Below, in pieces: positions 1 to 9,070 of a DNA stretch of 64,000 nucleotides (positions are counted from its first letter, which is position 1; every line of letters starts with the position of its first letter). Location: positions 87,799 to 151,798 of the forward strand of contig NZ_KB907345.1 in the NCBI RefSeq assembly GCF_000381985.1, in the 5' to 3' direction. The notes under the pieces were generated by a model that did not search any database, was not told the DNA's origin, and saw only the letters and a list, made by a program, of their open reading frames with translations. This stretch comes from Novispirillum itersonii subsp. itersonii ATCC 12639 (GTDB lineage: Bacteria; Pseudomonadota; Alphaproteobacteria; Rhodospirillales; Rhodospirillaceae). The position numbers were made by a program, and so were the translations under genes.

Positions 1-6
1 TGCGGA

Positions 7-59
7 CGTAAGCCAAGCGGGCGGACGCCCGCGCCCGGCGCCTGAGGGACCGAACAAAC
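7..59 (+). repeat. REP-like intergenic repeat, copy 1
   Basis: A 42-base block starting CGTAAGCCAAGCGGGC and ending GCGCCTGAGGG is followed by ACCGAACAAAC. The same block recurs at 115-167 and, on the opposite strand, at 63900-63952. The core contains the GC-rich dyad GCGGGCGgacGCCCGC, so it can fold. It looks like a dispersed REP/BIME-type element; no coding potential is seen. Confidence 0.75.
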
Positions 60-79
60 GGAGGGCTGCGCAGCAGACC

Positions 80-167
80 GACTGGCCCATTGAGGGCCCG
101 CGCGACCATTCGCGCGTAAGCCAAGCGGGCGGACGCCCGCGCCCGGCGCCTGAGGGGCCGAACAAAC
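80..167 (+). repeat. REP-like intergenic repeat, copy 2 with hairpin extension
   Basis: This longer copy starts with ACTGGCCCATTGAGGGCCCG, passes a small dyad (CGCG-accatt-CGCG) and continues into the same 53-base block seen at 7-59, with one change (A49 to G157). The full composite occurs inverted at 63900-64000, so the repeat unit is about 90-100 bases. It ends about 15 bases before the first gene. Confidence 0.75.
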
Positions 168-181
168 AAAAGGACATCATC

Positions 182-1603
182 ATGACCGCGCAGGATTATC
201 AGGCATTGTGGCAGGCGGTTGACGCCCGGAAAGACCGGCTGACCGCCCTGAGTGATCAGGTGTGGGAAACGCCCGAGGTCTGTTACACCGAGGTCCGGTC
301 CGCCGCGGCCCATAAGGCAGAGCTTCTGCATCACGGGTTTCGGGTAACGCAGGGCGTTGCCGGTATTGAGACGGCCCTGATTGCCGAGGCCGGGCAGGGC
401 GGGCCGGTGATTGCCTTTCTGGGGGAATATGATGCCCTGCCGGGCCTTAGCCAGCAGGCCGGGCTGTGTCAGCACCACCCGGTGGAACCCGGCGGCAACG
501 GTCATGGCTGCGGCCATAATCTGCTGGGGTCTGGGGCGATGCTGGCTGCCGTCGCGCTGAAGGCGTATCTGGCGGAACACGGTCTGCCCGGGCGGGTGCG
601 CTATTACGGTTGTCCGGCTGAGGAAGGCGGGGCGGCCAAGACCTTCATGGTCCGCGACGGGGCATTTGCCGATGTCGATATTGCCATCTCGTGGCACCCT
701 TACAGCTTCTGGGAAGTGGCCCCGGCGCTGTCGCTGGCCAATACCCGCGCCGATTTCTTCTTCACCGGGCGCACCGCCCATGCCGCCGCCTCGCCGCATC
801 TGGGCCGCAGTGCGCTGGATGCGGTGGAGCTGATGAGCGTCGGCGTCAATTATATGCGGGAGCATATGCCCTCTGACGCCCGTGTCCATTATGCCCTCCT
901 CGATGCCGGGGGGATTGCCCCCAACGTGGTGCAGGCCCGGGCCCATGTCCGCTATTCCATCCGGGCGATGGATCTGCAGGGCATGCTGGATCTGGTGGAG
1001 CGGGTGCATAAAATCGCACAGGGTGCGGCCCTGATGACGGAAACCAGTGTGCGGATGCAGATCATCAGCGCGGTGTCGAACACGCTGGGCAACCGCCCGC
1101 TGGAAGAAGCCCTGCACGCGGTGATGACCGATCTGGGGCCGCCGCCGTTTGATGCCGGGGACCGCGCCTACGCCGAAGGTATTCGGGCGACGCTGTCAGA
1201 AAAGGATATCGCCTCGGTCTATCAGGCGATCGGCATGCCGCAGCGCGATGTCCCGCTGGCTGATTTTCTGGTGCCGCTGGATACGCCGCGCAAGCCGCTG
1301 ATCGGATCCACCGATGTCGGCGATGTCAGCTGGGTGGTGCCGACGGTGCAGGTCCATGCCCCGACGGTGGCGATCGGTACGCCGTTCCACACCTGGCAGG
1401 TGGTGGCGCAGGGCAAGGCCCCGGCAGCCCATAAAGCGATGGTGCATGCCGCCAAGGCAATGGCGGCCACCGGGTTGGCCGCAATCCGTGATCCGGCGCT
1501 GATCGTGGCGGCGAAAGCGGCACTGGCTGCCCATACCGCCCGCACCCCCTATGTCTGCCCGGTCGGGCCGGACGTACAGCCGCCGCTGGATATGTCGCGC
1601 TGA
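182..1603 (+). CDS. M20 family amidohydrolase, AbgB-like
   Basis: The 473-residue protein has the M20 metallopeptidase layout: metal-site segments FLGEYDALPG (about residues 79-88), GHGCGHNLLG (about 107-116) and PAEEGG, a lid/dimerisation insert containing FTGRTAHAA, and a C-terminal metal-binding return. Length and motifs fit the AbgB (p-aminobenzoyl-glutamate hydrolase subunit B) subfamily, which cleaves amide bonds in the cytoplasm. AAAGGA lies upstream of the ATG. No abgA or abgT partner is adjacent, so the true substrate is unknown; another N-acyl amino acid hydrolase is possible. Confidence 0.88.
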   Translation: MTAQDYQALWQAVDARKDRLTALSDQVWETPEVCYTEVRSAAAHKAELLHHGFRVTQGVAGIETALIAEAGQGGPVIAFLGEYDALPGLSQQAGLCQHHPVEPGGNGHGCGHNLLGSGAMLAAVALKAYLAEHGLPGRVRYYGCPAEEGGAAKTFMVRDGAFADVDIAISWHPYSFWEVAPALSLANTRADFFFTGRTAHAAASPHLGRSALDAVELMSVGVNYMREHMPSDARVHYALLDAGGIAPNVVQARAHVRYSIRAMDLQGMLDLVERVHKIAQGAALMTETSVRMQIISAVSNTLGNRPLEEALHAVMTDLGPPPFDAGDRAYAEGIRATLSEKDIASVYQAIGMPQRDVPLADFLVPLDTPRKPLIGSTDVGDVSWVVPTVQVHAPTVAIGTPFHTWQVVAQGKAPAAHKAMVHAAKAMAATGLAAIRDPALIVAAKAALAAHTARTPYVCPVGPDVQPPLDMSR

Positions 1604-1613
1604 TCCCCTGTGG

Positions 1614-2396
1614 TTATGGGATCAGCCGCACCGGCGGGCTGTCGGCTGTGGCCGGGTGCTTCTGGTAAATGACACCCTCCTGCGCCGGATCGGACCGCAG
1701 GAGGTTGTCCGGCCCGTACAGCGGCATGCCGGGGTACTGTCTGATGGTTGCCCGGGGGGTGAACCCGGCGGCGACGGCGGTATCATGGAAGGCGAAGTTA
1801 CTGAAAATCTGACAGTAAAACCCGCCGGGCCGCACCACCTGCGCCAGCCCGGTCACCGTCCGTTCGTAATCGGCAAACCGGATCAGCCGGTCACAGCGCC
1901 GGGGGCGTGACCACAGGTCATGGTGCCGGAACACTGACAGGGCGAACACCGCGTCAAACAGCTTTCCGTCTTCTGGCAGTACAGCGGCGGATGATCCGCA
2001 CAGCAGGGTCAGCCGCCCGTCGTGCTGCAAACGCGACAGGGTGTGTCCGGCACTGGTCAGGCGCTGTGGGCTGATATCAATGCCGGTCAGCAGGCTATCA
2101 GGAAAGCTGATGCTGAGGGATGCCAGCTCTTCCCCGGTTGAGCAGCCGAACGACAGCAGCCGCAGCGGCCGGGGCTGTCCGGCCAGTTCTGCCTGAAGAA
2201 AGCGCAATAACGCCGGATGGCGCACGACTTTGGTGAAGCCGGAGGGCTGAAACAGATTGTCCGGTGCCTGAAGCTGCAGGCGGGCTGTCTCCCGCTCTTC
2301 CGGTGTGCTGCCCCGGTACAGGCTGTGCAGAAGCCGGAGACGGCGAACCCCGGGAAGCATGCGGATGTAGCTGTGAAGGCGGGACTGAAAACGCAT
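1614..2396 (-). CDS. class I SAM-dependent methyltransferase, CheR-like
   Basis: The 260-residue protein has a Rossmann methyltransferase core with the SAM loop LLSFGCSTGEE near residues 79-89, an acidic LLTGIDISPQ strand and the later LFDAVFALSVFRH segment. The FGCSTGEE form is typical of CheR-type and related methyltransferases, but no chemotaxis operon surrounds it. It converges with the upstream amidohydrolase, with only 10 bases between stop codons. The substrate cannot be inferred. Confidence 0.75.
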   Translation of the reverse strand: MRFQSRLHSYIRMLPGVRRLRLLHSLYRGSTPEERETARLQLQAPDNLFQPSGFTKVVRHPALLRFLQAELAGQPRPLRLLSFGCSTGEELASLSISFPDSLLTGIDISPQRLTSAGHTLSRLQHDGRLTLLCGSSAAVLPEDGKLFDAVFALSVFRHHDLWSRPRRCDRLIRFADYERTVTGLAQVVRPGGFYCQIFSNFAFHDTAVAAGFTPRATIRQYPGMPLYGPDNLLRSDPAQEGVIYQKHPATADSPPVRLIP

Positions 2397-2452
2397 AACG
2401 CCCTGAAAGGGTCAGTGGAAATGGCAAAGGCACCCTACTGTGGCTGATGCTC

Positions 2453-3922
2453 TCACGCAAGCATGCGGTGTGCCTGTGCCAGCAGTGCCACTGCCTGACC
2501 GGCCTCGGCTTCGGTCAGGGCGGCAAAGCCGATGCGGAAGGCCTGCGGGGAAGGGGTGCCCGGTATCACTGCAAACGAAGATCCCGGCCGCACCGCCAGC
2601 CCCAGCCGCGCGGCGGCGGTGGCCCAGCGGTCGGCGTCGCTGCCGTCGGTGATGGTCGCCCACAGGGCCAGCCCGCCTGCCGGGGAATGGATCTGCAGGG
2701 CATGGCCGAGGGCTGCGGTCAGTGCTGCCGTCATGTGATCGCGCCGGGCCTGATAGATCCGCCGCGCCTTGCGGGTGTGGCGGGCCAGATCCCCGTCCTC
2801 AATCAGCCGGGCGACGGCGGCTTCCAGCGGGGTATCGCCCTGACGGTCGATGGCATCCCGCCGCTCCGCCATCACCCGCAGCAGGGCCGGGGGGGCCGCT
2901 GCATAGCCCAGCCGCAGGGTCGGGGCCAGCACTTTCGACAGGGACCCGACGTAGATCACGGCTCCGCCACCGGGCAGCCCGTCTCCGCCGGGGCGGCACC
3001 GGGCGGCCAGCGGCAGCACCGGGGTGCCATCGAAGCGGTAATCGTGATCATAGTCATCCTCGATGAGGATCAGGCCGTGACGGGCGGCCAGATCCAGCAG
3101 CCGCAGCCGCCGTTCCGCCCCCAGTGTCACCGTGGTCGGGTACTGATGATGCGGGGTGACGTAGACCGCCCGCAGCCCGGCACCGGATGCCGCCAGCGCT
3201 TCCAGCGCCGTCAGATCAATCCCGCCGGAATCCACCGGGACCGGCAGCACCCGGGCTCCGGCAGCCCGGAAGGCGGCTGCGGCCTGCGGATAGCCGGGGT
3301 CTTCCACCGCAATGGCACCATTCCCGGTGATACCGGGCGGCATGGCGGCCACCGCAGCCAGATACAGCGCCATCTGGCTGCCCCGGGTGACCAGCAGATC
3401 GAAGGCCCCGGGGGACAGGCCGCGTTCAGTCGCCAGAAGCCGGGACAGGGCCCCCCGCAGCTGAGGCAGCCCGCGCGGATCGCCATAGCCGTCACCATAG
3501 CCGCTGCTGCCGCTGAGGGCACGGCGGAAGGCGCGGGCGAAATCGGCGGCAGGCATCAGGCGCGGGTCTGGCACACCGTCTGACAGATGCAGCAGCACTG
3601 CCGGGGTGCCGGGCGGCTTGGGCCGCACCGGCGGGCGGGCGGGGGCCGCCGGGGCATGATCGGGCAGGGTGGCGGTGACAAAGGTCCCGCGCGACGGGGA
3701 CGGCGTCAGCCAGCCCTGAGCGATGGCCTCGCGGAATGCGGCATCGACGGTGTTGCGGTGCAGCCCGAGTTCCGCCGCCAGAGCCCGGCTGCCGGGCAGC
3801 CGGTCGCCCGGCTTCAGGCGGCCATCGGTGATGGCGGCAATAATCGCATCGCACAGCCGCAGGAACACCGGGCGCCGCTGCCCCGGTGCCTGCGACAGAT
3901 CGAACGGAAAGGTCTGCATCAC
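2453..3922 (-). CDS. MocR-type regulator: GntR wHTH fused to PLP aminotransferase fold
   Basis: The 489-residue protein starts with a GntR winged helix (RLCDAIIAAITDGRLKPGD, then LGLHRNTVDAAFREA) and continues as a fold-type I aminotransferase domain with IEDDYDHDYR and the PLP-lysine segment YVGSLSKVLAP. MocR/PdxR/GabR proteins of this size sense amino-containing effectors through PLP and act as transcription factors. It is divergent from the GATase gene at 4044 across about 120 bases, making that GATase or the next MOSC gene a plausible target (inference). Confidence 0.9.
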   Translation of the reverse strand: MMQTFPFDLSQAPGQRRPVFLRLCDAIIAAITDGRLKPGDRLPGSRALAAELGLHRNTVDAAFREAIAQGWLTPSPSRGTFVTATLPDHAPAAPARPPVRPKPPGTPAVLLHLSDGVPDPRLMPAADFARAFRRALSGSSGYGDGYGDPRGLPQLRGALSRLLATERGLSPGAFDLLVTRGSQMALYLAAVAAMPPGITGNGAIAVEDPGYPQAAAAFRAAGARVLPVPVDSGGIDLTALEALAASGAGLRAVYVTPHHQYPTTVTLGAERRLRLLDLAARHGLILIEDDYDHDYRFDGTPVLPLAARCRPGGDGLPGGGAVIYVGSLSKVLAPTLRLGYAAAPPALLRVMAERRDAIDRQGDTPLEAAVARLIEDGDLARHTRKARRIYQARRDHMTAALTAALGHALQIHSPAGGLALWATITDGSDADRWATAAARLGLAVRPGSSFAVIPGTPSPQAFRIGFAALTEAEAGQAVALLAQAHRMLA

Positions 3923-4043
3923 AACCGGCCTATCAGAAATCTCAGAACCGGCACTTTATCACAGGCCGGGGAGACGGTAGCAGGGGGATCTGCCCAGCTC
4001 CCTCCCCCAGCTCCCTCCCCGGCCCCCGACAGGAGACCCCCCA

Positions 4044-4745
4044 ATGCTGAAAACCGCTGTCGCCATCCGTCATGTTGCGTTCGAGGATCTGGGGACGTTC
4101 GCCCCGGTGCTGACCGCCGCCGGGTACAAAGTGCATTACTATGATGCCGGTGTTGATGACCTGTGGACCCTTGATCCGCTGAAGACCGATCTGCTGATCG
4201 TGCTGGGCGGTCCGGTCGGGGTCTACGACGCTGCCCGCTATCCGGTCCTGACGGAAGAAACGGAGCTGCTGCGCACCCGTCTGGCCGCAGGCCGCCCGAC
4301 GCTGGGCCTGTGTCTGGGGGCCCAGCTGATGGCTGCGGCCCTTGGGGCGCGGGTGCAGGCCACGGGGCGGAAGGAGATCGGCTTTTCGGCCCTGACCCTG
4401 ACCGATGCCGGGCGTTATGGTCCGCTGGGGCAACTGGATGGTATCCCGGTGCTGCACTGGCATGGCGATATGTTTGACATCCCCGACGGGGCGGTGCGGC
4501 TGGCGGGGACCCCCCTGTGTGCCAATCAGGGCTTTGCCCTTGGCCCGAATGTGCTGGGCTTACAGTTTCACCCGGAAGCGGACGCCGCCCGCTTTGAGCA
4601 GTGGCTGATCGGTCACGCGGCGGAGCTGGAAGGCGCGGGGATTGACCCGCGGACCCTGCGGGATCAGGCTGAATGGCGCGGGGCGGCCCTGCGGCAGGCC
4701 GGTCAGGCGATGCTGACCGACTGGCTGGCCGGTTTGCAGCGTTGA
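4044..4745 (+). CDS. class I glutamine amidotransferase, GuaA-GATase-like
   Basis: The 233-residue protein is a stand-alone triad GATase: oxyanion strand LIVLGGPVGVYD, nucleophile elbow LGLCLGAQLM and the His-Glu pair in GLQFHPEAD. Such free-standing GMP synthase-like GATases hydrolyse glutamine or act as gamma-glutamyl hydrolases; no synthetase domain is attached. The ATG follows AGGAGA. It lies 22 bases upstream of the MOSC gene in the same direction, so the two probably form one operon. Confidence 0.88.
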   Translation: MLKTAVAIRHVAFEDLGTFAPVLTAAGYKVHYYDAGVDDLWTLDPLKTDLLIVLGGPVGVYDAARYPVLTEETELLRTRLAAGRPTLGLCLGAQLMAAALGARVQATGRKEIGFSALTLTDAGRYGPLGQLDGIPVLHWHGDMFDIPDGAVRLAGTPLCANQGFALGPNVLGLQFHPEADAARFEQWLIGHAAELEGAGIDPRTLRDQAEWRGAALRQAGQAMLTDWLAGLQR

Positions 4746-4767
4746 GCGGAGAGGAAGGGAGAGCGCA

Positions 4768-5487
4768 ATGTCTTCAGTCAATCTTCAGGCGCTGCTGACG
4801 GGGGCGGTTGCCCCGCTGACGGGGGCGCTGCCGGGGGCGGGGGGCAGCCGCACGGTGCCCAGCGGGATTGCCAAGCGGCCTGTTTCTGCCCCGCTGCCGC
4901 TGGGGGCAACCGGGTTCAGCGGCGACGCTCAGGGGGATACCCGGCATCATGGGGGGCCGGAAAAAGCCGTGCATCATTATCCGCTGGATCATTATGACGG
5001 CTGGCGGGCCGATCTGGGGGCGCATCCGCTGCTGACGGCGGCGGGGGCCTTCGGTGAAAACCTGTCAACGCTGGGGCTGGATGAAGCGGTGGTGGCGGTC
5101 GGCGATGTGTTCCGGCTGGGGACGGCGGTGGTACAGGTGTCGCAGGGGCGGCAGCCCTGCTTCCGGCTTAATCTGCGGTTCGGGCGGCCGGATATGGCGC
5201 GGCGGGTACAGGCCAGCGGCCGGACCGGCTGGTATTACCGGGTGCTGCAGCCCGGAGTGGTCGGGCCGGATGACACCCTGACCCTGATTGACCGCGTCGC
5301 CCCTGCGTGGACGCTGGCCCGCCTGTGGCGCACCCTGTATGCCGACCCTTTGCACCGGGGCGAGTTGCAGCGTATGGCAGCCCTGACCCCTCTGGCGGAA
5401 GGCTGGCGCCTGCTGGCGGCAAGGCGTCTGGCCTCCGGTGCGGTGGAAGACTGGGGGCGACGGCTGGATGGCCCGGCAGCGGAGTAA
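4768..5487 (+). CDS. MOSC domain-containing protein, YiiM-like
   Basis: The 239-residue protein has MOSC signatures: GFSGDAQGDTRHHGG near residues 50-64, HHYPLDHY, GAFGENLSTLGLDE, and the conserved cysteine in GRQPCFRLNLRFG expected to bind molybdenum cofactor. YiiM relatives reduce N-hydroxylated compounds using Moco. It follows the GATase gene closely. A strong hairpin lies about 300 bases downstream. The electron donor and substrate are unknown. Confidence 0.9.
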   Translation: MSSVNLQALLTGAVAPLTGALPGAGGSRTVPSGIAKRPVSAPLPLGATGFSGDAQGDTRHHGGPEKAVHHYPLDHYDGWRADLGAHPLLTAAGAFGENLSTLGLDEAVVAVGDVFRLGTAVVQVSQGRQPCFRLNLRFGRPDMARRVQASGRTGWYYRVLQPGVVGPDDTLTLIDRVAPAWTLARLWRTLYADPLHRGELQRMAALTPLAEGWRLLAARRLASGAVEDWGRRLDGPAAE

Positions 5488-5663
5488 GGGGTGTTGCCCG
5501 GAATTTGCCGTATTCCATTCAGACAGCGTTCAGGCGGGCAGGGGTAGTGTCTGTCTTACACGCTCTCTCTCCTTGTCGTGTCGTAACAAAGACCCTGCCT
5601 TAAACAAGCCCTGTATGATCAAAGTCCCTCCCATTTTGATCCGTTATCCTGTCTGTCTTATGT

Positions 5664-5714
5664 TCCCTGTCCTGTTTTCCCTGTCCTGTTTTCCCTGTTC
5701 TGTTTTCCCTGTCT
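5664..5714. repeat. short tandem repeat, CCTGTTTTCCCTGT unit
   Basis: The 340-base gap between the MOSC and LysR genes holds three to four imperfect 14-15-base tandem units of the form CTGTTTTCCCTGTC in a pyrimidine-rich run. No ORF of merit was seen. It may be slippage-derived spacer. Confidence 0.6.
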
Positions 5715-5791
5715 TGATACCCTGTCTGTATTTACCTTGTCTGTCCTTGTCCCCTTTAAGATAATCCCCTCTCTTTAAAGGGATCCCCACG

Positions 5792-5824
5792 AAAACGGCT
5801 CCGGGCTCCACCGGGGCCGTTTTT
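5792..5824. terminator. bidirectional Rho-independent terminator
   Basis: The hairpin AAAACGGC-t-CCGG-loop-CCGG-g-GCCGTTTT has A/T runs on both sides. It sits two bases beyond the LysR stop and can serve both the rightward MOSC unit and the leftward LysR gene. Confidence 0.85.
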
Positions 5825-5826
5825 GG

Positions 5827-6738
5827 TTATGTCGCCGTCGGGCAGGCATCGCGCACGGTGCCCCGGATCAGGTCGCGCAGCCAGCGATGGGCCGGGGATG
5901 CGCTGTCCCGCACATGCCAGACCATCTGCAATGGCAGCACGCGGGCAGGCAGCGGCAGCGGGCAGACGCCGAACCCGGCCAGCCCGAAGTGGCGCGACAG
6001 GGCCATGGTGGTCACCACCAGATCTGTGCCGCGCAGAAACACCGGCAGAGCGGAAAAGTTGGGCAACTGCAACACCACCTGCCGCCGCAGGCCCCGTTCG
6101 GCAAGGCTTTCGTCAATCGCCGTCTCTTCAGTGTCGCTGTACACGATGGTGATGTGTCGGGCTGCCAGATAATCCTCCAGCGATGCCGGGGCGTCGCGGC
6201 GGGTGGAATCGTAGAAGCAGGCCATGGTGTCATCATACAGGCCGGTGCGCACCAGATCCGGATAATCGGGGGCGAACGGGCTGATCAGCAGATCACAGTC
6301 ACGGTTCCGCAGCATGTCGCCGCCGCTGTTGCCGGGGGTTCTGATGCGCAGGCGGATGCCCGGGGCTTCGCGCTGCAGACGGTGGAACACCGGGGGCAGA
6401 ACGATATCGCGCTGATAATCATTGGCGGCAATCACGAAGCGGCGGGTGGAGCTTGCCGGATCGAAGGCCGGTTCCTGCGCCATCCCTTCCAGCGCCGTCA
6501 GGGCCTGCCGTGCCACCGGCGCAAGCGACAGCGCGTGTTCGGTCGGCTCCATGCCGCGTCCGGCCCTGACAAACAGCGGGTCGCCCAGCACGGTCCGCAG
6601 CCGGTCCAGCGCATGGCTGACCGCCGACTGTGTCAGGCCCAGCCTGCGGGCGGTGGCAGTGGCCGATCCGGTCTCCAGCAGGGACAGCAGCAGCCGCAGG
6701 GATCGCCCGTCGAGATCAAGGTAATGAAGTTTGCTCAT
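5827..6738 (-). CDS. LysR family transcriptional regulator
   Basis: A winged helix opens the protein (LETGSATATARRLGLTQSAV, about residues 18-37), followed by a periplasmic-binding-like effector domain; about 303 residues. The ATG at 6738 (MSKLHYLDLDG) is preferred over an in-frame GTG 48 bases upstream because the HTH then begins at the usual distance. It is divergent from the flavodoxin gene at 6840, its likely target. Confidence 0.9.
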   Translation of the reverse strand: MSKLHYLDLDGRSLRLLLSLLETGSATATARRLGLTQSAVSHALDRLRTVLGDPLFVRAGRGMEPTEHALSLAPVARQALTALEGMAQEPAFDPASSTRRFVIAANDYQRDIVLPPVFHRLQREAPGIRLRIRTPGNSGGDMLRNRDCDLLISPFAPDYPDLVRTGLYDDTMACFYDSTRRDAPASLEDYLAARHITIVYSDTEETAIDESLAERGLRRQVVLQLPNFSALPVFLRGTDLVVTTMALSRHFGLAGFGVCPLPLPARVLPLQMVWHVRDSASPAHRWLRDLIRGTVRDACPTAT

Positions 6739-6839
6739 GGTATTTATGAAACCGATGCCATTTTCTTCATGGTCTGTCACGGGCACAGTGTCGTCAACAG
6801 AGAGTTGGCAGCCCTGCCTTCCAGACGGAGATCACGACC

Positions 6840-7430
6840 ATGACCACGACCCTTCCCACCGTTGCCATTGTCTATCACAGCGGCTACGGCCACACCAAAG
6901 TGCTGGCCGAGGCCGTCGCCTCGGGCGTTGAGGCCGATGGTGCCGCCACGGCCCTGCTGGTGCCGGTGGATGCCTATGAGCAGAACATCGAGGCCCTGAA
7001 TGCCGCCGATGCGATCATCTTCGGGTCCCCGACCTATATGGGCAGTGTCTCCGGCCCGTTTAAAACCTTCATGGATGCCACATCCGGCCAGTGGATTGCC
7101 CGCAAATGGTCCGGCAAGCTTGCGGCGGGGTTCACCGTTTCTGCGTCCCGCAGCGGTGACAAGCTGGGCACGCTGATGCAGATGGCGGTGTTTGCTGCCC
7201 AGCACGGTATGATCTGGGTCGGTCTGGATCTCCTGCCCGGCAACAACAGCAGCAAGGGCAGCGAAGACGACCTGAACCGGCTCGGCAGTTTTCTGGGGGT
7301 GATGGCGCAGGCCAACGCCGATCAGGGGTCTGATGTGGTGCCGCCGGATGCCGACCGCCGCACCGCCGCAGTCCTGGGGCAGCGGGTGGCCGGTCTGGCC
7401 GGGCGCTGGGCGACGGCCAACGCCGCCTGA
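6840..7430 (+). CDS. flavodoxin family protein / NAD(P)H:quinone reductase-like
   Basis: The 196-residue protein has the flavodoxin-like FMN phosphate loop VYHSGYGHTKVLAEAV at its N-terminus and the isoalloxazine-binding FGSPTYMGSVSGPFKTFMD segment, as in WrbA and KefF-type quinone reductases. It is likely a cytoplasmic FMN-dependent reductase. The divergent LysR gene 101 bases away probably controls it in response to redox-active compounds (inference). Confidence 0.88.
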   Translation: MTTTLPTVAIVYHSGYGHTKVLAEAVASGVEADGAATALLVPVDAYEQNIEALNAADAIIFGSPTYMGSVSGPFKTFMDATSGQWIARKWSGKLAAGFTVSASRSGDKLGTLMQMAVFAAQHGMIWVGLDLLPGNNSSKGSEDDLNRLGSFLGVMAQANADQGSDVVPPDADRRTAAVLGQRVAGLAGRWATANAA

Positions 7431-7599
7431 GGATTTTGAAAAAGGGTCAGACGTTCAGGTCCGGTTCAGGCTGGCGGTGCAATGATCGGCCCTGTTGAAT
7501 GACGCTGTAAGGCGGCGGGTGCGGTCTTCCCCTCTCTCCTCGTCACCCGCCGCTGTCATGCGTTTGTTCCGTACCCTCCTCTTCGACAGAGACCCCCTT

Positions 7600-7634
7600 A
7601 AAGCCCGGCAGCCTTCCCTCTGCCGGGCTTTTTT
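7600..7634 (+). terminator. Rho-independent terminator
   Basis: AAAGCCCGGCAG pairs with CTGCCGGGCTTT across a short loop and is followed by T residues, about 170 bases beyond the flavodoxin gene. Confidence 0.85.
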
Positions 7635-7688
7635 CATCGGTCCTGCCGGTCGGTCTGTGAGCAGGCCTGTGAGCAGGTCTGTGTAAGG

Positions 7689-8906
7689 TCAGGGGGTGAC
7701 GGCAACCTGATCGTCGCGGGGGATCGGCACCGAATGCGGCTCGCTGGCCAGCGGCTGGTCAGACACGCAGTTGCGCCCGCTTTTCTTCGCCCGGTACAGG
7801 GCGCTGTCGGCACAGGCCTGCAACCCTTCCAGCGTATCGGACGACTGCGGATAATAAGCCACCCCGATGCTGACGGTGATCGGGATCAGAAAATCCCGGA
7901 ATGTCATCGGCGTATCCTGCACGGTCCGCCGCAGGCGCTCGGCGACATCCATCACTTCCGACGGCGGGGTTTCCGGCAGGACGATCACAAATTCCTCGCC
8001 GCCCAGACGGGCCAGAATATCGGTCTGGCGCAGCGCGCGGTTCAGCAGGGCGCAGAAATACTGCAGCACCATATCGCCCGCCGCATGGCCGTAGGTGTCA
8101 TTCAGGCGCTTGAAATGGTCGATATCAGCCACCAGAACGCCCAGTGGCCGGGCGGAGCGGGCCGCCTTCAGCAGTTCGCGCTCGGCCAGTTCCTGAAAGC
8201 CGCGCCGGTTCAGGGTATTGGTCAGGGGGTCGGTGCGGGCCTGATGGGTCAGTTCCCGCTGGAGGCGCTCGGCAACGATCATCACCGTACACAGGGCGGT
8301 GATGAACAGCAGCAGCACCACTTCCAGAAACAGCAGCCGGTCGATCAGGCTGTAGGGCACCGGATAAGGCTGCAGGGTGTTTTCCTGCATCATCAGCACC
8401 ATCCGGGTCAGCAGAAAACCGGCATGGATCCCCTGCGTCCCCGCCATCACCCACAGCACCGCCGGTGACGTCTGACGGGCCCGGATCAGCACGATGACAA
8501 TGGCAACCGCCATGCCCGCCAGCGTCAGGCTGTTCACCACCAGACGCATTTGCACAAACGGTGACAGGACAGAAAAGTACAGTACCAGCGCCGGGTGCCC
8601 GATCATCAGGGTCACCAGCGGCAGTACCGGCGGCCGTCCGGGCAGCAGCATCACCCGCAGGCCGTACCACGACAGCACGCTGGACAGGACCAGCAGCACG
8701 CTGGCGACAAACAGGGTGATGCGGGGCAGCGGCAGGTCATAAACCGGCAGCAGGAACAGCGACAGCCCGGCAATGGCCATGCCGAGGGTCAGGCAGCGCA
8801 GGCCGGGCACCGCACGGGCCAGCCGCCACGACAGCGGCAGGCACAGGGCAAAGCCAAGGCTGATACAGCCGGCAACAATCGCCAGTGTCGGGACGTGGAG
8901 CAGCAT
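7689..8906 (-). CDS. membrane-anchored diguanylate cyclase (GGDEF)
   Basis: The N-terminal half (about residues 1-215) has six or more hydrophobic helices; the C-terminal half is a GGDEF domain with active-site RLGGEEF and an RxxD product-inhibition site (RQTD) five residues before it, so it should make c-di-GMP with feedback control. The DIDHFKRLNDTYGH segment supplies metal and base contacts. Length 405 residues. No phosphodiesterase or output gene is adjacent. Confidence 0.93.
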   Translation of the reverse strand: MLLHVPTLAIVAGCISLGFALCLPLSWRLARAVPGLRCLTLGMAIAGLSLFLLPVYDLPLPRITLFVASVLLVLSSVLSWYGLRVMLLPGRPPVLPLVTLMIGHPALVLYFSVLSPFVQMRLVVNSLTLAGMAVAIVIVLIRARQTSPAVLWVMAGTQGIHAGFLLTRMVLMMQENTLQPYPVPYSLIDRLLFLEVVLLLFITALCTVMIVAERLQRELTHQARTDPLTNTLNRRGFQELAERELLKAARSARPLGVLVADIDHFKRLNDTYGHAAGDMVLQYFCALLNRALRQTDILARLGGEEFVIVLPETPPSEVMDVAERLRRTVQDTPMTFRDFLIPITVSIGVAYYPQSSDTLEGLQACADSALYRAKKSGRNCVSDQPLASEPHSVPIPRDDQVAVTP

Positions 8907-9070
8907 TTCGCAGGGGGGACCCAGTAATCCGGACCGGTTAATGGCCTATACCAATTGCGCACACCTTACCACTTCACCGCCGTCAGCCAATGAAATTAAG
9001 AGGACGAACAGAATAAAATTTTCATTATCCCGATGCCGGTGATGGAAAAGAACCCCGGAGGCGGCTAAAT

